Assembly: GCA_900541885.1 (NCBI GenBank)
Contig: UQKW01000012.1
Location: 1 to 59,147, forward strand
Length of the DNA: 59,147 nucleotides
Direction: 5' to 3'
Source: an uncultured Collinsella sp.
GTDB lineage: Bacteria; Actinomycetota; Coriobacteriia; Coriobacteriales; Coriobacteriaceae
The stretch's first letter is position 1, and each line of letters begins with the position of its first letter. A model generated the notes under the pieces. That model had not been told where the DNA came from. It searched no databases and saw nothing but the letters and a program-made list of their open reading frames with translations. Positions 27,982 through 38,204 of this stretch are shown here, one piece after another. Both the position numbers and the translations under genes were made by a program.

Positions 27982-28022
27982 GACGTACGTATGCGGCGCA
28001 CCGACTGGCTCCGGCCCCTGCC

Positions 28023-28799
28023 TCACGCTGCATCCTTCCAGCCTGCAGTTGCCTTGGTCACGCTCGTGGCGCCGATACCGGTGATACGGGCAATTTGCTT
28101 AACCGTGAGATGTGCCCGCCTGAGCCTCAGCAGGCAGGCATCGCGTTCGGGGCGTGACAGGGCCTTGAGCAGCGAAGGATCTATGCTCGGCAGAACTTCG
28201 CGCGCAACGGAAAGGGCCTCCTCATCGGGGATCCGCCGGCGTGGAAGAACCTCCATTGACCAGATGCGCCCGGCAACTTCCTCGAGATGCTCGCAATAGC
28301 AACGGGAGCCTCCGACAATATCGAGCATAGGGGCCGCATCACAGATGTCAAAGGGATCATAGCCCAGCTGATACGCTTTATAGCTTGACCAGCGGTACGC
28401 CTCGAGCGAGTCAAGCGCACCTTTCACGGGATTGAGATGAATATAGTCGAGCAGCTGCACCGCCTGCACGTCCGACTCAACCGCGACCCGCGAATAGCGA
28501 TTATCAAACAGATGCCCCGTTCTCCCCGTTTTCCCGTTGAAATACTTAGCATATGCTGTCAACGCACACTGCATTGCCTTTGAAAGATTGTCAAATGGAT
28601 CATCAATCATCAAATGGAAGTGATTGTCCATAAGGCACCAAGCCAACACCGCCACTTTATGGCGTGCAAACCTGTCCGAGATGTCCGATAAGAAACGATA
28701 ACGGTCGGAGTCATCTTCAAAAATAATCTGTTTGGAGTTGCCACGGTCAAAGACGTGGTAATAGCCGGTGAGCGAAACGGCGCGGGCGCATCGAGGCAT
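28023..28799 (-). CDS. REP-associated tyrosine transposase (Y1/IS200-like)
   Basis: Single-strand DNA transposase of the Y1 HUH family. It has the HUH motif (MDNHFHLMID, His60 and His62), a downstream tyrosine helix (AYAKYFN, Tyr86 probable nucleophile), the GHLFDNRY and IHLNPVKG motifs typical of RAYTs, and a C-terminal helix-turn-helix-like segment (LTVKQIARITGIGATSV). I use the ATG at 28799 with AAAGGAGAG upstream (258 residues); the next start upstream lies inside that site. All catalytic residues are present, so it may be active, most likely on the flanking repeats. Confidence 0.9.
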   Translation of the reverse strand: MPRCARAVSLTGYYHVFDRGNSKQIIFEDDSDRYRFLSDISDRFARHKVAVLAWCLMDNHFHLMIDDPFDNLSKAMQCALTAYAKYFNGKTGRTGHLFDNRYSRVAVESDVQAVQLLDYIHLNPVKGALDSLEAYRWSSYKAYQLGYDPFDICDAAPMLDIVGGSRCYCEHLEEVAGRIWSMEVLPRRRIPDEEALSVAREVLPSIDPSLLKALSRPERDACLLRLRRAHLTVKQIARITGIGATSVTKATAGWKDAA

Positions 28800-28927
28800 A
28801 ATCTCTCCTTTCAAAACTGAACAGGCAACACCTAAAAGGAGAGAAGGAACGCGAAATGCTGAGCCTGTGACCTATTTATATCCAATGAGCGGCAAAAACT
28901 GGTTCAGAACGGCAAAATGGCAAAACG

Positions 28928-28975
28928 ATGTCTGTCCCAAATGAGTGAAAGCACTCATGTAAGTCTGTCCCCAAT
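28928..28975 (-). repeat. right 48-bp inverted repeat of RAYT element
   Basis: Reverse complement of the left repeat except at three positions. It holds a perfect hairpin ATGAGTG-AAAG-CACTCAT on the plus strand. It lies about 130 bases upstream of the RAYT gene start. Confidence 0.85.
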
Positions 28976-29010
28976 AAGTGGGGCGGTGCAGCAGGCTGAT
29001 AATTTTAGTT

Positions 29011-29038
29011 AAAACGCTTCAGTTTATTGAAGCGTTTT
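29011..29038. promoter_or_regulatory. perfect 11-bp inverted repeat upstream of adhE
   Basis: AAAACGCTTCA (29011-29021) and TGAAGCGTTTT (29028-29038) with a 6-nt spacer, 93 bases before the adhE start. It could be an operator for a dimeric repressor or a weak bidirectional terminator (AAAA/TTTT flanks). It does not match the Rex consensus as I know it. Confidence 0.5.
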
Positions 29039-29131
29039 AGTGTGCCTTTTAGAGGAATCTGATCGTTCACCGAATTATTTCTTGCTATCATGCATCTTGT
29101 AGGGTAAATCTCCGATCGCAAGGAGACACAA

Positions 29132-31780
29132 ATGGTGAAAAAGTCACCGGAAAACACTACTCCCGCAATTGTGGACAACGTAGAGGCGCTTGAGGCTAAG
29201 CTCGCTCAGATGCGAGAGGCCCAGGCGCTTTTTGCTACGTACACGCAGGAGCAGGTCGACAAGATCTTCTATGAGGCCGCCATGGCCGCCAACAAGGCTC
29301 GTATCCCGTTGGCGAAGATGGCCATCGAGGAGACCGGCCGCGGCGTTCTTGAGGACAAGGTCATCAAGAACCACTACGCCGCAGAGTACATCTACAACGC
29401 TTACAAGAACACCAAGACCTGTGGTGTCCTGGAGCGCGACGAGGCTTACGGCATCACCAAGATCGCCGAGCCCATCGGCATCGTGGGCGCCGTCATCCCG
29501 ACGACCAACCCCACCTCCACCGCGATCTTCAAGACGCTGATCTGCCTGAAGACCCGCAACGCCATCATCATCTCCCCGCACCCGGCTGCCGCCAAGTGCA
29601 CCATCGCCGCCGCCAAGCTCGTGCTTGACGCCGCCGTCAAGGCCGGCGCCCCCGAGGGCATCATCGGCTGGGTCGATGTCCCCTCCATCGAGCTGACTAA
29701 CATGGTCATGCGCGACGTCGACATCATCCTCGCCACCGGTGGCCCGGGCATGGTCAAGGCCGCTTACTCCTCGGGCAAGCCCGCCCTGGGCGTTGGCGCC
29801 GGTAACACCCCGGTCGTCATCGACGACACCGCCGACGTGCTGCTCGCCGTCAACTCCATCATCCACTCCAAGACCTTCGACAACGGCATGATCTGCGCTT
29901 CCGAGCAGTCCGTGACCGTAATCGACAGCATCTATGACCAGGTTAAGGCCGAGTTCCAGAAGCGCGGCTGCTACTTCGTCAAGCAGGGTGCCGAGATGGA
30001 GGCCCTGCGTGCCGCCATGTTCAAGAACGGCGCTCTCGATCACCGCATCCCCGGCATGGCTGCCGCCAAGATCGCCGAGCTCGCCGGCATCGAGGTTCCC
30101 GCCAAGACCAAGATCCTGATCGCCGAGGTCACCTCCACCGACCCCGCCAAGGAGGAGTTCTCCCACGAGAAGCTCTCCCCGGTCCTGGCCATGTACCACG
30201 CCAAGGACTTCCAGGAGGCCGTCGACAAGGCCGAGCACCTGGTGCTCGCCGGTGGCCCGGGCCACACCGCCTCTCTGTACGTGCACCCCGCCCAGGCCGA
30301 GAAGATCAGCCTGTTCGAGCACGTCATGAAGGCCTGCCGTATCGTCATCAACACCCCGTCCTCGCACGGCGGCATCGGTGACCTGTACAACTTTGGCATG
30401 AAGCCGTCTCTGACCCTGGGCTGCGGCTCCTGGGGCGGCAACTCCGTCTCCGAGAACGTTGGGGTGAAGCACTTGATCAACGTTAAGACTGTGGCCGAGC
30501 GCCGTGAGAACATGCTGTGGTTCCGCGCTCCCGAGAAGGTCTACTTCAAGAAGGGTTCCACGCCCGTCGCCCTCGACGAGCTGGGCAACGTCATGGGCAA
30601 GAAGCGCGCCTTCATCGTCACCGACCAGTTCCTCTTCAAGAATGGCAACACCCGCGCCATCGAGGCCAAGCTCGACGAGATGGGCATCGCCCACGACTGC
30701 TTCTACGACGTCGAGCCCGATCCGTCGCTGCAGTGCGCACGTCGCGGCGCCAAGCAGATGGCTCTCTTTGAGCCGGACGTCATCATCGCCGTCGGCGGTG
30801 GCTCCGCTATGGACGCCGGCAAGATCATGTGGATGATGTACGAGCACCCCGAGTGCAAGTTTGAGGACATGGCCATGGACTTCATGGACATCCGCAAGCG
30901 TATCTTCACCTTCCCCGAGATGGGCAAGAAGGCCTACTTCGTCGCCGTCCCGACCTCCTCGGGTACCGGCTCCGAGTGCACGCCGTTCGCCATCATCACC
31001 GACAAGGAGACCGGCATCAAGTGGCCGCTCGCCGACTACGCGCTGCTCCCCAACATGGCTATCGTCGACGCCGACAACTGCATGACCGCCCCGCGCGGCC
31101 TGACCGCTGCCTCCGGCATCGACGTCATGACCCACGCCATCGAGTCCTACGTCTCCATCATGGCTTCCGACTACACCAAGGGCCTCTCCGAGCGCGCTGC
31201 CAAGCTCGTCTTTGAGAACCTGCCCTCCAGCTTCACGAACGGCGCCAAGGACCCGCACGCCCGCGAGGAGATGCACAACGCCTCCTGCATGGCCGGTATG
31301 GCCTTCGCCAACGCCTTCCTGGGCCTCAACCACTCCATGGCTCACAAGCTCGGCGCTTTCCATCACCTGCCCCACGGCATCGCTAACGCCGTCATCCTGA
31401 CCCGCGTCATGCGCTACAACGCCGCCGAGGCTCCCGTCAAGATGGGTACCTTCTCCCAGTATCCTTACCCCAACGCGCTGCACAACTACGCCGAGATGGC
31501 CAAGTACTGCGGCATCGAGGGCAAGGACGACAAGGAGGTCTTCGAGAACTTCATCACGAAGCTCGAGGAGCTCAAGGACTTCATCGGTGTCAAGAAGACC
31601 ATCGCCGACTACGGTGTTGACGAGCAGTACTTCCTCGACACCCTCGACGAGATGACCGAGCAGGCATTCAACGACCAGTGCACCGGCGCTAACCCGCGCT
31701 ACCCGCTCATGAGCGAGATCAAGGAGCTCTACCTGGACGCCTACTACGGCCGCGAGCCCCAGGACTACGCCGTCTGCTAG
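29132..31780 (+). CDS. adhE: bifunctional acetaldehyde-CoA/alcohol dehydrogenase AdhE
   Basis: Converts acetyl-CoA to acetaldehyde and then ethanol, re-oxidising two NADH during fermentation. The 882-residue protein has an N-terminal CoA-acylating aldehyde dehydrogenase domain (about 15-450; catalytic Cys in NGMICASEQ), a linker, and a C-terminal iron-dependent alcohol dehydrogenase (about 470-870; VGGGSAMDAGK, DVMTHAIESY, metal His in HSMAHKLGAFHHLPHG). The full-length AdhE family normally forms spirosomes. AAGGAG precedes the ATG. Codon use is strongly C-ending, consistent with high expression. A monocistronic unit is likely. Confidence 0.97.
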   Translation: MVKKSPENTTPAIVDNVEALEAKLAQMREAQALFATYTQEQVDKIFYEAAMAANKARIPLAKMAIEETGRGVLEDKVIKNHYAAEYIYNAYKNTKTCGVLERDEAYGITKIAEPIGIVGAVIPTTNPTSTAIFKTLICLKTRNAIIISPHPAAAKCTIAAAKLVLDAAVKAGAPEGIIGWVDVPSIELTNMVMRDVDIILATGGPGMVKAAYSSGKPALGVGAGNTPVVIDDTADVLLAVNSIIHSKTFDNGMICASEQSVTVIDSIYDQVKAEFQKRGCYFVKQGAEMEALRAAMFKNGALDHRIPGMAAAKIAELAGIEVPAKTKILIAEVTSTDPAKEEFSHEKLSPVLAMYHAKDFQEAVDKAEHLVLAGGPGHTASLYVHPAQAEKISLFEHVMKACRIVINTPSSHGGIGDLYNFGMKPSLTLGCGSWGGNSVSENVGVKHLINVKTVAERRENMLWFRAPEKVYFKKGSTPVALDELGNVMGKKRAFIVTDQFLFKNGNTRAIEAKLDEMGIAHDCFYDVEPDPSLQCARRGAKQMALFEPDVIIAVGGGSAMDAGKIMWMMYEHPECKFEDMAMDFMDIRKRIFTFPEMGKKAYFVAVPTSSGTGSECTPFAIITDKETGIKWPLADYALLPNMAIVDADNCMTAPRGLTAASGIDVMTHAIESYVSIMASDYTKGLSERAAKLVFENLPSSFTNGAKDPHAREEMHNASCMAGMAFANAFLGLNHSMAHKLGAFHHLPHGIANAVILTRVMRYNAAEAPVKMGTFSQYPYPNALHNYAEMAKYCGIEGKDDKEVFENFITKLEELKDFIGVKKTIADYGVDEQYFLDTLDEMTEQAFNDQCTGANPRYPLMSEIKELYLDAYYGREPQDYAVC

Positions 31781-31801
31781 TTTTTAGCACGGTTTTTTGC
31801 G

Positions 31802-31838
31802 GCGGGGGTGCACGGGTGTTTCACACACCCCCGCCGTC
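31802..31838. terminator. hairpin downstream of adhE
   Basis: GGCGGGGGTG / CACCCCCGCC, about 11 bp, 22 bases past the adhE stop. A strong stem without a T tract on either side, so termination here is uncertain. Confidence 0.45.
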
Positions 31839-31869
31839 GCTTCTATCGCATCGTTGAAAGGATGCAACC

Positions 31870-32634
31870 ATGCTGCTACCCGATTCCAAGACCGAGCTCG
31901 TCCGCCGTGGCAACAAGGTCGTTTACGACCTGGGCGACAAGATCGTCAAGGTCTTTAACGAGACCAAGCCTGTCTCCGACGTGTTCAACGAGGCTTTGAA
32001 TCTTGCCCGCATCAATGAGTGCGGCATCCGCAGCCCCAAGGCTCTCGAGGTTTCCCAGCTCGAGAACGCCAACGGCTGGGCGCTCGTGACCGAGAAGGTT
32101 CCGGGCACCACCCTTGCCGAGAAGATGACTGCCGAGCCCCAGCGCTTTGGTGAGTACCTCGAGATGTTCGTCGACCTCCAGATCGAGATCCACGGCTACA
32201 CCTCCCCGCTACTCAACCGTCAGCGCGACAAGTACGCCCGCATGATCGACAGCCTTGATCAGCTCAATGCCACCACGCGCTACAACCTTCAGGAGCGTCT
32301 GGACGGCATGACCAAGGAGTTCAAGGTCTGCCACGGCGACTTCAACCCCTCCAACGTCATCGTCGGCGACGACGGCCAGCTCTATGTGTGCGACTGGGCA
32401 CACGCCACCCAGGGCTCCCCTGCTGCCGACGTTGCCACCACCTACCTGCTCTTTGCCCTCAACAGCAAGGATCAGGCTGAGGCCTACCTGGAGCTCTACT
32501 GCGACCGCGCCGACATGCCCATGCAGGTCGTGCGTCAGTGGACGAGCATCGTCGCCGCTTCCGAGCTAGCTCGTAAGCGCAACGTGAACGATGAGTTCCT
32601 GAAGAACTGGATCGACGTCGTCGATTATCAGTAA
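31870..32634 (+). CDS. APH/choline-kinase-fold phosphotransferase
   Basis: Small kinase-like protein of 254 residues. The catalytic-loop motif VCHGDFNPSNVIV (HGDxxxxN, about 155-167) and the metal-binding Asp of YVCDWAHA (about 174-180) are intact, as is an N-terminal Lys/Glu lobe. The substrate cannot be read from the sequence; relatives phosphorylate small alcohols, sugars, choline or antibiotics, and most uncharacterised gut homologues are not resistance genes. AAAGGA precedes the ATG. It lies 89 bases after adhE. Confidence 0.85.
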   Translation: MLLPDSKTELVRRGNKVVYDLGDKIVKVFNETKPVSDVFNEALNLARINECGIRSPKALEVSQLENANGWALVTEKVPGTTLAEKMTAEPQRFGEYLEMFVDLQIEIHGYTSPLLNRQRDKYARMIDSLDQLNATTRYNLQERLDGMTKEFKVCHGDFNPSNVIVGDDGQLYVCDWAHATQGSPAADVATTYLLFALNSKDQAEAYLELYCDRADMPMQVVRQWTSIVAASELARKRNVNDEFLKNWIDVVDYQ

Positions 32635-32669
32635 TATCTGAGCGATTTATTTCGCATCGGAGGCACAAT

Positions 32670-32711
32670 GGAAAACCCCGCAGCTCGCATGGGCTGTGGG
32701 GTTTTCCTTTT
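32670..32711 (+). terminator. intrinsic terminator after kinase gene
   Basis: GGAAAACCCCGCAGC pairs with GCTGTGGGGTTTTCC (15 bp, one G-U pair), followed by TTTTAG. Confidence 0.9.
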
Positions 32712-32732
32712 AGATATTGAGGATGCAACAAG

Positions 32733-32784
32733 ATAAAAGGACGGCCCCGCATATCCCCATTCTGGAGAAATGCGAGGCCGTCCC
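32733..32784 (-). terminator. intrinsic terminator of proS
   Basis: A 20-bp imperfect stem (32739-32758 with 32764-32783, core ACGGCC/GGCCGT) followed on the minus strand by TTTTATC. It faces the kinase-gene terminator, so the two convergent units are insulated. Confidence 0.85.
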
Positions 32785-32813
32785 GTATATCGAACTACAA
32801 GCGAAATCGCCGA

Positions 32814-34535
<1,722 letters not shown>

Positions 34536-35618
34536 TTATTTCTCCTCAATAAGCTTGTCGACCTCGGCCATAAGCGCGTCGACAATTTGGTCCTCAGCTA
34601 CTTTACCAATGATCTGGCCGTGCGAAAAGAGCAGGCCCTGACCTCGTCCGCAGGCAACGCCCAAGTCGGCGTCAGAGGCCTCGCCGGGGCCATTGACCGC
34701 ACATCCCATCACGGCAATCGAAAGCGGCGCAGAGTAGTTCTTAAGCCGCTCGGTGACCTCCTCGGCGATAGGAATGAGGTTGACCTGGCAGCGAGCGCAT
34801 GTGGGGCACGAGACGATCTCGGGACCGCGGCGGCGAAGGCCGAGCGACTGCAAGATACCCCAGGCGACCGGCGGCTCCTCGACCGGATCGGCCGTAAGCG
34901 AGACGCGCATGGTATCGCCAATGCCCTCGGAAAGCAGAATACCCAAGCCCACAGAGCTCTTAATGGTGCCCTGGAGCTTGGTCCCGGCCTCAGTCACGCC
35001 CAAGTGAAGTGGAACATGGGGGATTTCGCGCGAAAGGGCACGATAGGTGTCGAGCGTCGTTGACACGCTATGCGCCTTGGCGGAAAGCACGATATTGGTA
35101 AAGCCGCGATCCTCAAAATGTTTGACGAAACGCTCGCTCGACATCACGAGCTTTTCGGGTTGCGTAAGGTCGTCGCGCTCGGCGATATCCTGCTCAAGCG
35201 AACCGGCATTGACGCCGATACGAATCGCACAGCCCGCGGCACCCGCAGCATCGATCACCGCGTCAACCTTAGCCCAATCGCCGATATTGCCGGGATTGAT
35301 GCGAAGCTTGGCGGCACCGGCCTCCACAGCGCCAATGGCCAGCTTGTAATTAAAGTGGATATCCGCAACGATCGGCACCGGAGACTCGGCACAAATCGTG
35401 CGGAAACCCTCAAGCGCGGCCTCGGTGGGCACGCTCACGCGCACGATATCGCAGCCAGCCTGCGCCAACGCGCGCACTTGCGCAAGCGTTGCCTGGGCGT
35501 CGGCGGTATCGGTGCAGGTCATGGACTGAACCACCACCGGCGCGCCGCCACCGATCTGCACGCCGCCCACATGCACGGGGCGCGTCAGCTCGCGCGGCAA
35601 AGGATGGGATAAAGACAA
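34536..35618 (-). CDS. ispG: 4-hydroxy-3-methylbut-2-enyl diphosphate synthase
   Basis: [4Fe-4S] enzyme (GcpE) of the non-mevalonate isoprenoid pathway. The TIM-barrel start, the cluster cysteines (CPTCARC and MGCAVNGPGEA) and the terminal SHGQIIGKV are visible. Length is 360 residues from a TTG at 35618, which has GGGGAG eight bases upstream and overlaps the end of rseP; an upstream ATG would add 29 residues that overlap rseP and have no homology. dxr lies two genes upstream in the same pathway. Confidence 0.92.
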   Translation of the reverse strand: MSLSHPLPRELTRPVHVGGVQIGGGAPVVVQSMTCTDTADAQATLAQVRALAQAGCDIVRVSVPTEAALEGFRTICAESPVPIVADIHFNYKLAIGAVEAGAAKLRINPGNIGDWAKVDAVIDAAGAAGCAIRIGVNAGSLEQDIAERDDLTQPEKLVMSSERFVKHFEDRGFTNIVLSAKAHSVSTTLDTYRALSREIPHVPLHLGVTEAGTKLQGTIKSSVGLGILLSEGIGDTMRVSLTADPVEEPPVAWGILQSLGLRRRGPEIVSCPTCARCQVNLIPIAEEVTERLKNYSAPLSIAVMGCAVNGPGEASDADLGVACGRGQGLLFSHGQIIGKVAEDQIVDALMAEVDKLIEEK

Positions 35619-35631
35619 TCCAAACACTCCC

Positions 35632-36993
35632 CTACAGAATAAATCGAAGGATGTCGGAACGAAGCATATAGACAAACAGCAGCGCAAAGAGTGCGATGCC
35701 CACATAGCTCACAATCGTCTGGACCTTGAGCGGAAGCTCGCGGCCCGCGATTTTTTGAATGATCTCGATAACCAGCTTACCGCCATCGAGCGGTGGGATG
35801 GGCAGCAGGTTCATAAAGCCAAGCGAGAACGAAATGAGGGCGGCAAACGTCAAGAACGTCGCAGGACCGGCTGCCGCCGCCTGAGAAGACATGACGCTGA
35901 TGCCCACAATCGAGGAGGACTGATCGAGTATCTCCATCGTATGCTGCGGCTGCAGCAGGCGCATCACGCCCTCAGCTGTCTGCTGAACATAGGAGAACGA
36001 CAAGCGAGCCGACGTAATGAGGTCCAAATGGACCACTTGCGTGGAGGCATAAACGCCCAAACGCTCGCCCTCCTTGAGCGCAACCGAGGTCGAAAGATTC
36101 TTGCCGCCGCGCTGGTACTCAATGGCGAAATCGCCCTGACCTGCAGCCTTGCCGATGGCATCATATACATCCATCCAGCTAGAGCAGGACACGCCGTCGA
36201 CCGAAAGAATTGCGTCACCGGCCTCGATGCCCGCCTTGGCAGCAGTTGAGCCTTCGTCGACCTGACCGATCACATTGCTATCGACCGGAACCGATACGCC
36301 GGCGACAGAGTAGATGCTCATAAGCAGCAAAAAACCCGTCAGAATATTGACGAGAATACCCGCGAGCAGCATAAAGGCACGCTTGAGAAAACCCTGTCCC
36401 AGATAGGTATGCGAACGCTCCTGCTCAAGAAACTCCGAAGCGGCTACCGGCAGCTCCCACACATCGCCCTCGGCAGTTGCATGCTCTCGATCAAACCGGC
36501 GGCCGTCAAAGGTGGTATATCCTGCAGCGTCGCGCGGCAGCGTCTGGTACCTAACCGGATAGTAGCTGGGTGAAGGCTTCTCCCCTTCCTCGTACCAAGG
36601 CGCAATGGAACCCCAGCCCAAAAGCAAGGCACAAGCCTCGAGAACATCCTCCTCGGGCAGCTCCAGCTCGACGGAAAGATCTGCAACCGAAACGCGACCA
36701 TGACGATAGATCGCCGCAAGCACACGGTCGGCGCACGAGGCATCGGTCGGGTCCATACCGCAGATAGCGGCATAACCACCCAGCAGCAGCGGCGTCACGC
36801 CAAACTTGGTACCGATGCGACGCGACGTATGGTGAATGTCGAAGCGGCACGGCAGGCCCAAGAAAAACTCGGTGACACGCACGCCGCACGCACGAGCCGC
36901 CAAAAAGTGGCCGCCCTCATGCAGAAACACGAGGACGGATAGCATCAAAAGGCCCCAAAAAACCGAGGAAAGAACACTCAGAACAGTATCCAT
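35632..36993 (-). CDS. rseP: RseP-like site-2 metalloprotease with extra cytoplasmic insert
   Basis: Intramembrane zinc protease (M50B) for regulated cleavage of membrane-bound factors. The 453-residue protein has the zinc motif HEGGH (25-29) in helix 1, a PDZ domain (about 235-312), the second metal motif PPLDGG (400-405) and a final helix. Between helix 1 and helix 2 an insert (about 82-190) contains a winged-helix-like segment (residues 86-135). The start is the ATG at 36993; its ribosome-binding site is weak. It sits between dxr and ispG, a common arrangement. Confidence 0.9.
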   Translation of the reverse strand: MDTVLSVLSSVFWGLLMLSVLVFLHEGGHFLAARACGVRVTEFFLGLPCRFDIHHTSRRIGTKFGVTPLLLGGYAAICGMDPTDASCADRVLAAIYRHGRVSVADLSVELELPEEDVLEACALLLGWGSIAPWYEEGEKPSPSYYPVRYQTLPRDAAGYTTFDGRRFDREHATAEGDVWELPVAASEFLEQERSHTYLGQGFLKRAFMLLAGILVNILTGFLLLMSIYSVAGVSVPVDSNVIGQVDEGSTAAKAGIEAGDAILSVDGVSCSSWMDVYDAIGKAAGQGDFAIEYQRGGKNLSTSVALKEGERLGVYASTQVVHLDLITSARLSFSYVQQTAEGVMRLLQPQHTMEILDQSSSIVGISVMSSQAAAAGPATFLTFAALISFSLGFMNLLPIPPLDGGKLVIEIIQKIAGRELPLKVQTIVSYVGIALFALLFVYMLRSDILRFIL

Positions 36994-37010
36994 AAAACGA
37001 AAAGCAATCC

Positions 37011-38204
37011 TTACGATGAGGAACGGGTTGCAGCAAGCACCTCGGCGGCCTTGGCGCGAGCCCACGTATCGATATCGCGAAGCTGCTCAAACGATGCGAC
37101 CGCCTGCGTATCGTGTGCATCCATGCACGACTCCACGATGCGGTCGATATCGGTAAAGGTGCAGGCATCGTGCAGGAAGGCATCGACAGCAACTTCGTTG
37201 GCGGCATTCAGTACGCATGGCATGGTGCCGCCCATCTTGCCGGCGCGCTCGGCCAGCGCCAGGCAGCGGAACGTGTCCATATCGGCCGCGTCGAAGGTAA
37301 GCTGCCCCAACTCACGAAAATCGATTCGCGGTGCCGGAGTATCCCAGCGCTCGGGATACGAAAAGGCAAACTGGATGGGAATGCGCATGTCGGACGCACC
37401 GAGATGCGCCATCACGGAGCCGTCGGCAAACTCGACCAACGAATGAATCTTTGACTGACGCTGAACGACCACGTTGATAAAGTCGAGGTCGCAACCAAAC
37501 AGATGCATCGCCTCGATACGCTCCAGGCCCTTGTTCATAAGAGTCGCGGAGTCGATGGTGATCTTAGCGCCCATGGCCCACGTGGGATGTGCCAGCGCAT
37601 CGGCGCGTGTCACGCGATTGAGCTCGTCGCGCGTACGACCAAAGAACGGACCACCCGAGCAAGTGAGCCAAATGCAGTGAGCCTCGCGCGGATTCTCCCC
37701 CAGATAGCACTGGTAGATGGCGGAGTGCTCGGAGTCGACCGGGATAAGCTGACCCGGCTGCGCCAACGGCATCAGCAAGTCACCGCCAACGACGAGCGAC
37801 TCCTTATTGGCGAGGGCAAGGCGCTTGTTCGAGGTCAGCGCCGCATGGCTCGCTTCAAGCCCGGCAGCGCCCACAATGGCAACAAGCACACAGTCGACGT
37901 CATCGCGACGTGCGAGCTCACAAACTGCCTGCGCACCAACACCGAGCTCGGTGCCCTCGGGCAGCTCCTGCAGCACAGCGTCCGCGCCGTGGGAGGTGTC
38001 GGCCACGGCAACGGCCGGAACAGAAAACTCACGGGCAAACGCAACAAGCTCAGCGGTACTGGAATTAACGGAAAGCGCCGTCACCTGCAGACGGTCGGCA
38101 TGCTGACGGCAAACATCGAGCGCCTGGGTGCCAATAGAGCCCGTACAGCCCAAAATTGCAACCCGCAGACGGCCATCGGGGCTGTACGTCGTCTGAAAGG
38201 CCAT
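37011..38204 (-). CDS. dxr: 1-deoxy-D-xylulose 5-phosphate reductoisomerase
   Basis: First committed step of the MEP isoprenoid pathway, NADPH- and metal-dependent. The NADPH-binding AILGCTGSIGTQAL, the substrate motif DSEHSAIYQC and the metal-site region (SGGPF, ATLMNKGLE) are intact in 397 residues. The ATG overlaps the cdsA stop (TAATG), with GGAGG upstream. Confidence 0.96.
   Translation of the reverse strand: MAFQTTYSPDGRLRVAILGCTGSIGTQALDVCRQHADRLQVTALSVNSSTAELVAFAREFSVPAVAVADTSHGADAVLQELPEGTELGVGAQAVCELARRDDVDCVLVAIVGAAGLEASHAALTSNKRLALANKESLVVGGDLLMPLAQPGQLIPVDSEHSAIYQCYLGENPREAHCIWLTCSGGPFFGRTRDELNRVTRADALAHPTWAMGAKITIDSATLMNKGLERIEAMHLFGCDLDFINVVVQRQSKIHSLVEFADGSVMAHLGASDMRIPIQFAFSYPERWDTPAPRIDFRELGQLTFDAADMDTFRCLALAERAGKMGGTMPCVLNAANEVAVDAFLHDACTFTDIDRIVESCMDAHDTQAVASFEQLRDIDTWARAKAAEVLAATRSSS

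Larger units (their letters stand above)
27934..28975. mobile_element. RAYT/IS200-like element bounded by 48-bp inverted repeats
   Basis: A 1042-bp unit made of one Y1 transposase gene between two 48-bp inverted repeats that differ at only three positions. Each repeat contains two copies of a GGGACAGAC motif around a small palindrome (ATGAGTG ... CACTCAT). This is the organisation of REP-associated tyrosine transposases (RAYTs) and their repeats. It is inserted between rpmB and adhE. No target duplication is apparent, as expected for HUH elements. Confidence 0.8.

Noticed and set aside
27934..28975. Repeated GGGACAGAC motifs considered as a CRISPR array
   Set aside because: Only two copies per end, arranged as inverted repeats around a transposase, with no spacer series and no cas gene.
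29144..31483. Long minus-strand ORF (779 codons) opposite adhE
   Set aside because: Antisense shadow of adhE with a Gly/Val/Leu/Asp-biased composition and no motif.
31870..32634. APH-fold gene considered as an aminoglycoside-resistance gene
   Set aside because: Only the generic kinase motifs are present and no resistance-specific feature is recognisable; the substrate is left open.
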